A stretch of DNA of 64,000 bases from Sipunculus nudus (taxonomy: Eukaryota; Annelida; Sipuncula; Golfingiida; Sipunculidae), in NCBI GenBank assembly GCA_026874595.1, contig CM049320.1:30368714-30432713 (forward strand), written 5' to 3'. Below are positions 36,256 through 49,690 of this stretch, one piece after another; position 1 is the stretch's first letter, and every line of letters starts with the position of its first letter. A model generated the notes under the pieces. It saw nothing but the letters and a program-made list of their open reading frames with translations, made no database searches and was not told the DNA's origin. The position numbers were made by a program, and so were the translations under genes.

Positions 36256-38290
36256 TATGGTATGATGGTAAAATCTCGTATTAGAACCGCTCTAATGTCT
36301 AAATGACAGGTTATGACTTTTGGATTATTCCTAACCCCCTGCATATAAAACCTGAAATCTAGAAGGCTTAATGATAAATATATCATTCTTATCATATGAG
36401 TACCTTCATCCTCATCCAATAGACAGCGCCGCCAACAGGCCATGGACCTATCCTTCAAGAAAAGATTAAGGACACTCAACTTTAAGAAAGTGTATTAATA
36501 ATGTTTTTCAATATAGGCCAAGGGCCTAGGGAATTGTAGAATAATGTACGTTAATTAAGAAAAAAAGCAGGGCCGGGAGTTGCCTGCCGTACCGTCCCCT
36601 ATAATTTTTCATGCAAAGGTTACGTATAAAGTACACTAGCTCTCCATGTACACGTCTTTTTGCTGGGCCTCGGTGTTGAGAAAGCGCATCAAAGGTCGTA
36701 GTTCTACGGTTTCTAGTCGAATGATACTCCGTGCCTATAATCAGTCTGCCGAATCCATATAACTTCTAATCCTTTTACACGGGTGCAGTTGCCGTCGTTG
36801 CAACATAAAAGTAAAATAGATGATATCGTGAAGGGTTGATTCTTTTTGTTGAGTGTAGGTACGCATCAGATGTTTTATACGTTAAATCTTAAGTTGACCA
36901 TGTGGCGACAAGTCAGGCAGTACACAGAGAGGATAAATATTACTAAAATGCTCATATCACGAAGTGTTCCCCAGGAATACACATGTATAACAACATGCTA
37001 AAAGGAGTAAATCCCTTTTTGAAGCAAATATACAATTTTTATAATTTAGTGTGTTGGGAGATATAATGTGAGAGGATTGGGATGATCAACACCCTAAATC
37101 AGGTAAAGAAGTATGCAAGAAGAGCTATTAGACTTTATATATAACTTTCGCATGCAAAAGTACCGGGAAACGATGGGAAAATCATCATCCGTTTAATGTG
37201 TACATACGTATACTTTCTCGCCTGGCCACCAGTCTTGGGCGAAATTGCTGAATACAGGCATCCTTGATGTTTCGCTTGACTGCTTTACGAAGCTTCCTCT
37301 TTGGCTTAGGTTTCCCTGACCGATAGTAGGTCTCTCACTGGATAAGCACACGCTTCAGAGCAAAGGAAGGCAACGAAGTATCGACGTTTTATTTCCATGA
37401 TTTTCACCCTTAGTCCTGCATGACAAAATGTGATATGTAACATTTATAAATATTTGGTTGTCTTACCAGACATTTTGCACTTCTGTGGAAATATTTTTGT
37501 CTTAGCCAACTCTCATCATATGCAACGCACGTTGTTCCCTGAAACTTGCTTTTTATCTAGATTATTCCGATTGAAAGAGACACAGACGACAGTTTAGAAA
37601 GCGAGAAAGAAGCCAGTATTCTGAAAACAAAGTAAGGTTCACGTGACATTTCTGCAATGGAAGAAAAGTACGAGGATACAGGTCAGGTAAATACCTGCTG
37701 AACCGAGTTTTCCATGGTGACTACTAAAACGGAATGACAGTATTTTTATATTATCTGACAATAATGAATAAAGATTGAATTGTTTTATAATAAATGAGGC
37801 TCTCTTTTAATCCGAATACTTTGCGTACATATTTAAGTTAACGAAAAATAAACCGTCCCTCTCCCATCCACAGGAAAATAATACATAAACCAACAGTACT
37901 TATTCTGCGTAGGCTGTTGTTTGGGGAGATCACGAAAATGGAATCCCCGCTAGAGAATGAGGAAGGGAAGTCGCGAAGGATTAATCTCGCGAATGTACAG
38001 CCAACCACTCTAAATTGCATAGGTCAAAGGTTAGAAACCGTTTAAGCAACAAAAGCTTGATTGAATCAGAGTAAGAACTGCTTTGTCTCTGTAACCTGTC
38101 AATTATAGATATTCAAAATAATAATCTGCCTAGGCACAAGAAACTTTTTACATTACAGTTGGTCATCTGACCTACTACGATGTACATATTATGTTCTATA
38201 TACTTCTTTAATATCATGACCATAAATTTAATGAAATATATTTTTACAGTTATAATTAATTTTCAGCTATTACTTTTATTTCTTCGTTAC

Positions 38291-38397
38291 CTGTCTGGTC
38301 ACCGATGGTGTAAAATCCGTTAGCGTCATTTCCTTGAACAGGTACCAGTGAGTCCGGGCCACTATACACGCAGGTCGATGAACTGATGTTACCAAAT
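38291..38397 (-). CDS. Lipocalin-like copy B, exon 4 (absent from copy A)
   Basis: Acceptor TTGTTCAG and donor ACAG|GTAACG bracket a 107 bp exon that starts with one base and ends with one base of split codons, matching E3 and E5 exactly. It codes FGNISSSTCVYSGP, then a stretch ending NGFYTIGDQT, plausible as central barrel strands. The equivalent interval of copy A holds unrelated DNA. Confidence 0.55.
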
Positions 38398-38552
38398 CTG
38401 AACAAGATCGTATGATTTAGTTTACTAGCTGTGTGTCTGTCAATCTCCATATCCTAGCAGGAGATTTGCTATATCCTGCCACATAAGCCGAATCCAGAGT
38501 GTAAATCAGTTGTAATTTGGAATAAATGAAATTCTCTCCTTCTTTCCAATAT

Positions 38553-38640
38553 AACCGGCTACTGTGGCCTAGGGGTAGGGCACAGTGCTCAAAGCTTGGA
38601 TATATAGATTTTTTTTATAGTTACGGTCGGCGAACCTATG
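38553..38640 (+). repeat. tRNA-derived SINE, copy 5 (3' truncated)
   Basis: ACCGGCTACTGTGGCCTAGG, then GTAGGGCACAGTGCTCAAAGC and ACGGTCGGCGAA. The body after about 85 bp is lost. Same locus as the copy at 18,748-19,055. Confidence 0.7.
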
Positions 38641-38894
38641 GTCATTCTAAGGCACTGCATATGAAATAAGATAATGTACTTTCCATACGAGTCCAAAATC
38701 TACAGCATTAAGTGTGAATGAATAGACTAGTATGTATACTAGCGATCAGATTATATTATCTCACGGAATCCAGCTGTAGTCGAATAATCTAGGGTAGGTT
38801 AAAAAAAAACAGCCCGAGAAAGTCTTGAGCTCAAAACTTCAGTCAAGTCGGGGTTCAGTATCAAGACTCTTTTGAGATACGTCTTGATAAACAT

Positions 38895-39469
38895 AAGCCG
38901 TGACAACGCGACTCGGTAGGCATTTTAAATTGGATGATAATCCTAACATGAGTCATGACACAAGCTATATAAACGAATGCATCGCAGTGATTTGCCATCA
39001 TGTTGCATTCATACTGTTGTAAATAGCCGGTACTCTTAACATTAGGGTACGATTGATGAATTAACTTAAAAGAATAGATTTGAACTCACAACCCATAATT
39101 CAAAACTACGTCTCTATGGTATAGAGTCATTTCCTGTATAACGTACAAGTTGGCGAGCCATGCTTGAATTCATGAGGTCAGAAATTCAACAAACATGCGG
39201 AGGGATTTACCAAAATGCTGAGTTAAAACGGAAATTTTCCTGGCTAATGCTACAAGTGGTTAGAAGGTTTACAAAAAAGTAAATGATTGGTCTGTTTTAT
39301 GTCAAGTGACAGCGTAATAGTAGGCCATGAGGCGCTGTCAGAAATGATGAAAGTATTTGCAGTATCATGGATCATTAGAGGGCGTTCCTCTTCGACAGAC
39401 TAAACGGCATCCAGGACAGCACGTATGCTGGCTGTAGACTCTCTGATGCCAGTGGGCCGATATGGCGCT
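38895..39469. mobile_element. 0.58 kb non-autonomous element, copy 3
   Basis: Begins AGCCGTGACAACGCGACTCG and ends CCGATATGGCGCT. It is the counterpart of copy 2, with shared flanks on both sides (TCTTGATAAA upstream, AAACATCCG downstream). Confidence 0.65.
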
Positions 39470-40824
39470 AGATAAACATCCGATGGCTATCGCAATCCAA
39501 AATAAGTCCCATGTAGTCGTGACCGTGTCTTGAGGTATAATAATGTAGGGTTGAGCCAGCTAATTAAAGATGATTTTATAACACGTGCAAAATCACGAAA
39601 AAACGGAGTTTTCGGTTAACGCTTATTCCATTCAGTAGAACATTTTCTGTTGCGAATCGAAGCGTATACTCGAATCAAAGAGTTTGTACGCGCATTGAAA
39701 TTTACAAGCAAATGCATTTTTTTTAATGGAAAAGACCGGACCGGGTGTAAAATCTGCTGTGCTGGGCATAAGAAAGCAGCGGAGTACAAACACTATATAA
39801 AGAACAAAATTTTGTTATTCCAAAGTCTATAAAGTTTTACAATAAGTTTTAGATATAAAACAAAGACACGGTCAATATTGCAAAAGGTACTCCCTATTAA
39901 TGTTTGGTCACCACGTGGTGTAAAACGAGGTGCACACTAATATTTACATAAAGGTTAAGGTAATCTTGATATAGATATTGAAACAAACATGAGATATGTC
40001 TTCCTCAAGACCGCTTTAAGACTCGAAACCGCACTTCAAGACCCACATCAAGACTCAAGAATAGTCAGGTATGTTAAAACTCACACCTTATCTTACCTCC
40101 TGCCTTGTTTCACAAAAAGAGATGCATTTTTTTGTTCATACAGATGCATTTCTCTGTTATAAATATGGTGCTATCGGTGCCATACTTTGTCCTGTACCCA
40201 GTACCCCAGCAACTGAAGTGAAAAAGAGCAGTCATTAAAAATAAATATAAAAAACGAAAGTTACTGATACAAAAGTGTTAATATTCCTCACGCTAAATTA
40301 AATCGTATTGTTGTTATAATGAGAAAAAGGTAACGTTAGTTATAGAACATGCTAAAGAATAAAACAAAGTCGGTAAGGATATTAATAAGTAGTTAGAAAA
40401 AGCTCATCGGGAAACTTTTACTTTTTGTTCACTCAAAATAATACACAAACAAATACATCTTAACTGTTATTTTTAAATGAATGAGACATTTTATCAATAG
40501 GCATACAATTAGAAAGAACTACGTACCAAATTTAAAGCAATACTTGGATACCAGTATAGATTCAAGGTGTGGCACATCATAAATGGACAGCTATACTACC
40601 TTTTATAAAACCTTACCTTTGTTTGATTTAAACGTGGATCAACCGGTACGTGATCAAGTTTACAGATCCCTGCAAAGATATTTGAGAAGATGGAAGAGGA
40701 AATGGTGATGCAGTGATTTCCCTGATATTGGTGATGAACTGATTTTCCTGATAATGATGATGAAATTAATATTTTGTTTTTCTCTACCTAACCATCTTCA
40801 CAACCAAACACCCACATAAACAAA

Positions 40825-40829
<5 letters not shown>

Positions 40830-40888
<59 letters not shown>
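40830..40888. repeat. (TA)n microsatellite
   Basis: TA run of about 58 bp. Copy A has ACATACATACATAGACACAT at the matching place, so this expansion is private to copy B. Confidence 0.95.
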
Positions 40889-40891
<3 letters not shown>

Positions 40892-41774
40892 TCAAATATA
40901 TAAATTATGCTGGTATTCATCAATACTGTTATATTAGTTAATTTAATGTACAGATTAAGGCCATCTGATGTAATTCACAATTTTTTGTAGGTTGGACAAA
41001 ATATCTCCAGCAGACATTTCAGATTGAAATCCTATAACCCTCATACCCAAGCCATTTTATAATGATACCAAGATTTTTAATTTCGTATTATGATATGAGA
41101 TCAAGATAGACAAATATCGTTCCATTTTAAAAAGAAAATCTCGGGACGTATTGGAGATAAAAATTGGGGCTGAAAGGAAATGCGTAGCACGGCTCATTTC
41201 GTCGTAAACCGCCGGTGTTTATGACAGCTTGTATTGATTCTAGTCTCTCTCTTGTAGGATTAATTTACGGGTTTATAAATATATAACTTGATCCCTATTT
41301 TATTGTTTGCATGTATGCTGAAATAAAAAATAAGAAATGATGCTGTGCAAACGTTTTCTTAATACCATTCTTATTATATAATTATATATATATAAAGAAA
41401 GAGAGAGGCATTCATTAATGACATTATTATCATTTATTATGACAATTACGGTAATAATAAAAATAATAATAATAATAATAACATATTAAAGCAAAACATT
41501 TACCATCTGCAAAACAGAACAGGAATCCTAATCCAGCTGTCGACGACCAAATCATATTCATATTGTCGTTAATCGCGGTGGCGTTGCCCCGGTGATGGTG
41601 TTTTGTGTGGTTTGTGAACCGCAGGGATGCAACACTTTAATGTACGACAGTGTTGGGGGATTTACTTTAAAAGTAAGAAATAGTCTATGTCAGTGTGCGA
41701 TCGCTGGAGTGAGGCGACTTGAATCATGATGAATAATACATGGGTGATGAATAATCCCTGTGAATACCAAGGTT

Positions 41775-42000
41775 GCATAACTGAATATTCTGTGTAATAT
41801 ACATCCTGTGCCAGGAGGATGGATGCACCACATTATTCTATTTCACATAAACGTTCAATGCCTTGATGAATGCTCTATGTAATATACATCGTGTATCACA
41901 TAAAAGTGCCATGCCTTGACGAATGTTTTTTTGGTAATATACATCGTGTATCACATTACAGTGCCATACCTTTATGAATGCTCTATGCCATAGTGCGACA
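41775..42000 (+). repeat. Minisatellite, ~50 bp period (copy B)
   Basis: About four units of ATATACATCGTGTATCACAT with AAAAGTGCCATGCC, the same unit as 22,640-23,290. It marks the right end of the duplicated segment. Confidence 0.85.
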
Positions 42001-42009
42001 GTTATATCG

Positions 42010-42567
42010 AGGTTTTCTGTCCACAATATGGCTTATATCGTACTAGAGACCGCTGTGCTGGTTGTGTTGCTTGTGTGCTGTCCTACACAAGGAAATAGTT
42101 TGGAGATTGTGTTTGTTGTGATGTTTGTGCTGCCACCTCATTGTCAAGGTTGTAATGATAATGGTTCTGGAGCACTGTATGTTGCTTTTGCTGCCATCTA
42201 AACGGAAAGAATCTGAGAGAGGACAGGTTTTGGTTATGTTGCTTGTGCTGCCATCTCTAGTTCACTGGTGTAGTAATAATGACTTTAAAGCCCTGTGTGT
42301 GTTGCTTGTGCTGCCTTCTATAAAAGAGTGGTCTGATACAGTGAAGCTTCTGCTGGTGCATTTTTCTTGGTGTCTTTTATATCAGAAATGTGCTTTACCA
42401 ATAAATAAAGGCATATTAATAACATTAAACCACAGAACAAGTTTTGAAAATCCGTTAATATCTAATTACAAAGCAAGAGTAATGTCGGTTACGTTTATAT
42501 AAATGTTTGTATGATCTGAAATAGAAATGGAATCAATATAGTTCAAGAATACCATCGACACATACCT
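42010..42567 (+). repeat. Dispersed GTGTTGCTTGTGCTGCCA-type repeat, copy 3
   Basis: Internally repetitive: TTGCTTGTGCTGCC recurs about every 80-90 bp. It ends near TTCAAGAATACCATCGACAC, as does the copy at 30.7 kb. Open frames over it are by-products. Confidence 0.65.
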
Positions 42568-44721
<2,154 letters not shown>

Positions 44722-44794
44722 ATGATGGCGGTCTCTTTCAGACTTCTTTTACTTTCATGCTGCATGTCTTTCGTGGCTGGTCTTGGTACCGTAA
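44722..44794 (+). CDS. Alkaline phosphatase exon 1: start and signal peptide
   Basis: ATG at 44,722 begins [20 protein letters not shown], a typical secretory leader. The donor region is tandem, GTAAGTAAGTG. Only the second GT (44,795) leaves the one-base overhang needed by exon 2, which starts with two bases of a codon. Using the first GT (44,791) would break the frame. Confidence 0.85.
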
Positions 44795-47054
44795 GTAAGT
44801 GTCTTTTTATCAAGAAATGTCTTTGCCTGGTAGAAAAGTCAGTGGTTAATGGTTCGTTTTGAAGATCCCTAGTGCCATTCGGTCTGACGCCTGAAAAGCA
44901 TCGCGTTAAGAGCTCGATAGCATGTAAGACTACAGTGATAATGTTTATAATGTGTTATTTATATAAATAAAACTCCTAGATTATCTCTGACTAAGTACAC
45001 ATATCAATACCTAGAATTAATAATAAAAATAATAATGCTGATGATGATAATAATCATAATAATAATAATAATAGCATTTTATTCTTGAGATAATTCAAAC
45101 TCTACTAATTATGATTGAGGTTATTTTAATGTTGTTAAGAACCGCCTGATTCCCGTTTTGCTGTACAGTATGTATTCACTGATGCTATAAGGATAAAGCA
45201 TTTTATTCTTGAGATAATTCAAACTCTACTAATTATGATTGAGGTTATTTTAATATTGTTAAGAACCACCTGATTCCCGTTTTGCTGTACAGTATGTATT
45301 CACTGATGCTATAAGGATTCACTGGTAATGATCTCTGGTATAGATACATGTACCAGGGCGTATACATATATAAGCATGCTACCATGCAGGGGGGGTCACT
45401 CCCAAGGACATCTCTGTCCAGGACACGTGGCTGTATTTATTTTCCCTGTATAACATCTATGACACACCTGAGGTTTGGACCTCTTTTAAATAATTTTCAA
45501 AATAAATTCTGATATCAAACTTTTTTTTACCTGAGAATTTGTTGTTTCTTCAGTCACACTAGACCAAGAAAAAGGGGGCTTGTGTATATCTTTTTTTAAC
45601 CATCCTGGCCCGAATGCAGTGAAGCCCAAAATGCCCCACCAAGCAGTCCCAAACAAGCATTTGGACAACACGTACCTCTTTGATTGGCCACAGATTTTAA
45701 AAAAATGACCAATACTGTCAAATTTATTGGTACTTATGCTTAACATAATTATAAATTAAACAATGGGATGTTTTTGCTGTCCCACCACATGATGGATAGA
45801 GCCAACCAGAGAAAGCCAGACTACTCTCCTTCAGGTTCAGGGCTAATGACCCCAGGTCATGTAGCCCACCCCAGGTCATGTAAACAATTAGGACCACGTG
45901 ACCTCCAAGGACAGTACTGTTGTAAACAGATATTGTGGGGCAAATGTTTACAGGGCTGCTGGTAAATGTTGACCTTGAAGGTGTCATGCTGGACAGTAAA
46001 TTAATAATAGTAGCAATAATACAAACAATAGTAAGATTAATATTAGCATTTCATTATCGTATTATAGTATTATCCCTTTCACGTTTGTTCAATATATAAT
46101 TTATTTTGTTATATTTATATTGTTCAATTTATACATGTATAAAAAATTATGATTAACAATACAACTGTTTGTACTTTAACATAATTTCATTTTCGATTAA
46201 AAAAGAAACTTATGGGAACTGTAGACTACTTAAATGGATGCAATTCCTGTTTGAAATACATGTAAAACAGTAAAGATTTAATGTTAGCAAGTAGTTGTCC
46301 TTAATTATGAAATTTCCGAAATATGCATACAACCCCGTATGCAAGTATGAAAAAAGACACAGTTTTTAATTTGTCATCCTGCATCTATAGGTCAGAGGTC
46401 ACCTGCAGTCGATGCCAAGCTGTGAACGCTCATAAAGCCCCCATTTGTACTAGATGTTTTTCACAAAGTGAGTTTCTGTGCATAAACGTGATTTTTTTTT
46501 TTGCTGAATAAAGTCATACAGCTGCACTTAGGCCAAGGAGAACTAACGCAGAGCTCGTTGCACATTGAAATATTTTTTTCTTACATAATCGATAAATCAA
46601 AATAAAAAAAAAAATAAGAAAGCCGCCTTGTAACTTAAGTAAAAGGAACACACGCGCGGCCAAATTTAAACAATGTGACACTTGCGAAACGCTGTCTCCT
46701 GTGTGACCTTTGAGCACTTGATGTTTTTAAGATCTTTTTATTTTATGTTTCCGTTTAAAAGCTCACGTGTGTGAGTTCATCTTCTTTTTGTTATGGACCT
46801 ATATCTAATGAGGTTGTAAAAATGAGCAGTTCTGAATATATATTAATGATATTATAATATATATATATAAATTATCATAATGATAAAATAATAATAATAA
46901 TAATCATATGATTCATATATTATAATTATTATTGTGTTAAATATAAATATAAATACATAATAATAATACATAGAAAATAAAATTATACTTATTATTGTGT
47001 TATTTATATATAAATATAAAATAATATATATATATATTTAAATATATATACACT

Positions 47055-47117
<63 letters not shown>

Positions 47118-49634
47118 ACTCTATAAACATTTATAACTCATTAAAGCTGGCAATGTTGCCCAGTTTCTTGGGTGCCCACATTAGGGTATATAGGATTTCC
47201 CTGCACACATATCATGGCAACGTGCGACCTGCCTTATGAACCACCACAAAGGGATACAGCCGCCGTCCACTACATCCATACCCCCTCTTGCCAAAACCCA
47301 TTAGAACAGAGGACAGGACATAATTCAGCACAGGTTTTGTCTTTATACCCTGCCCAGACGTGGCAGTTGTTAAAGAGAACAAATGCAAACCCTACAATCC
47401 TCGTATACTTCTCAGCATGCATTCCAGTGGACCAGATTGAACACCCGACCTGTGTTTTGCATTCAACAAAGTCGCGGATAGTACCGAGGATTACACCTTC
47501 AATTACATAAATCGAAATAGCAGACTCGGTGTCCGGGACTCCCAGTTGTAAGCCAGCGTCGTTTTTCGGTTCTGTACGGTGTTAAATACCCTAAAAGATG
47601 GCTCACGCGGTACGCTTGGCCGATGTGGCGATATGTGCCTTAGTGGCATATTTTACCTGCAGTTCATTGATAAATGATGAAATTTGAAACACTAAGACAC
47701 ATTTTATTTGAATGAAATATAATCCAGTTTTAATAGGAAATCACATTATTTTAATTGGCATGGGGGGGGGGGGGGGGCGGATATAATCTGGTAAATCCCC
47801 CTTGCTGAAAAAGTGTGTTAAAAAAAGTGTGCGTGTGTGTGGGGGGGGGGGGGGGGTGCCCCTGTTCCTACCAAATTGCGCCCACGCAATATGATAATCA
47901 ATATACATTAATATGTATTTTCTTTTCAGAATCGGACTGGGATGCCATAGCCCAGGCTGAGCTTAGCGACGCCCTCAACACGAAACCCAACCTCAATGTG
48001 GCCAAAAACGTGATATTGTTCGTTGGCGATGGCATGGGTATATCCACTTTAACAGCCTCCAGGATCTACAAGGGGCAGCTGGCGGGACGTCCGGGGGAAG
48101 AGACGGTCCTTGCGTGGGAAAAATTCCCCAGCATTGGTTTGTCTAAGGTGTATCTGTTGATCATGGGTAGAACAAGATGGGAGACGGGAGATCGTAAGTG
48201 CGAATCTCAGCCGAGATTTATCACGATAGGCCAATGCCAGGGTGAGCGCTCTGCAGGCTTAGGGGGGAAGCCGTATCCCACAGTCGTTCCATTCAAAAAA
48301 TACTGTGCCTTTCGGGGTCCCCAGCAATGGGACGATTACAGACACAGGGCCCGCAAGTGCGAAGTCACAGGGCCTGGTTAATACAGGTTAAAATATGAGA
48401 GAAAGCGTGTGATACTGCCCTGTCACGTCGTCCGGTACCGGAATTGAAATCTTATGATTTGCATACACTCAGAGTTAAGATAGCATTAAAAGTGGAGGCG
48501 ACCAAAAATATTAGAATAAAAAAGGTTATTCTTACCTAGTTACGGCGGAGAATCTGCACGTAATTCACGGAATAGATTATTAGCTATTGCCCCTCCTTAC
48601 CACAGATAACAGATAAGACACTTTCTGGGAGTGCGGGTATCTGAGAATATTTGTTCAGTTTTCCTTGGACGGTGCATAAATTAAATACGTATTAAATGTA
48701 TTTCATTGTATTCCAATTTATTCTAAGTCAACCATGATCATGCAATAATTTTTGATATTTTAAGACATATAAAGGTGCCTGCACCACATGCAAGTCGGTC
48801 AGCTAAGGAAATGAATTTCAAACAAATAACTTCAGGTTCATAACTGATCAACAGAAAAGGACAATTCAGTTATATATACATGTATTTGTGAATACATGTA
48901 TGTGTATTAATTTATTTTAACAAATGTGGATTTTGCAAAACATAAATAAACACGTACAAACTTGGAAGATAATTGGTAATGTAAATAATATACATATACA
49001 TATATATATATATATATATTATATGCATGATAAATGTAATGTATTATTTTTATTATACAGAAATGCTTATGCTATTATTATAATACATGAATAGTTATTA
49101 AAATATATATATATATATAAATGCCTTATATTCTAAATATTTGTTTTCTAATAATATTTGTTCTGTAATTGAGCATATATATTTACGATTTTATTCAACA
49201 GGTTTACCAGGCCGACAGACAAGTACCAGGGTCGGCCGGAACAGGAACTTGTATGTTCTCTGGGAAGAAAACCGTGGACCGTACGGTCGGAGTGAACCAT
49301 AATGTGATATACGGAGACTGCTCTACGGAGAAGGGAAACGAGGTGACAACGCTGGCCAACTGGGCGGCGGACGCAGGTATGTGCGTGATTTTACTGTTCA
49401 AACACCCTTTGACACAAGATTGACGCCCCCTGGTGGACGAAACAGTTATCATGTTCTCGGGTCAAGGCTGAAGTTAACCAAATTATCGCAAATATATTTC
49501 ACTTTAAATTATAAAATTAGCTGTACGTGCACGTGTCTGTTTCCCAGACAACGGTGGACCATTGGATTGGTAGGGATATTAGCCGAACGAGGAGAAAATG
49601 CGACTCTCGGTTATTATGTTATGTGTCCATGCGC

Positions 49635-49690
<56 letters not shown>

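Larger units (their letters stand above)
35381..41561 (-). pseudogene. Lipocalin-like gene, copy B: six phase-compatible exons with one in-frame stop
   Basis: Exons on the - strand: E1 41,561-41,504 (signal peptide), E2 40,669-40,617, E3 40,212-40,097, E4 38,397-38,291, E5 37,415-37,339, E6 35,485-35,381 (TGA). All five introns are GT-AG, all junction phases agree, and the sum is 516 bp (172 codons), a normal lipocalin length. Features in order: hydrophobic leader; CKLDHVPVDP; LLGYW (GxW motif); a central STCVYSGPDS..NGFYTI exon; KIMEIKRRYFVAFLC; FVVSMM with a charged C-terminal helix. One defect is seen: TAG at 40,173-40,171 (codon 51), where copy A has Leu. Either it is a young pseudogene or the TAG is an allele or base-call error. 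Cys at E2, E4 and E5 fit barrel disulfides. Regulation is not visible. Confidence 0.55.
33510..42000. repeat. Segmental duplication, copy B
   Basis: Second copy of the segment at 13,270-23,290, offset by about 20.2 kb at the left and 19.1 kb at the right because copy A carries extra insertions. The two copies differ by many substitutions and small indels, so the duplication is not recent. They share a SINE relic and the 0.6 kb repeat at matching places, so those insertions came before the duplication. Confidence 0.85.
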
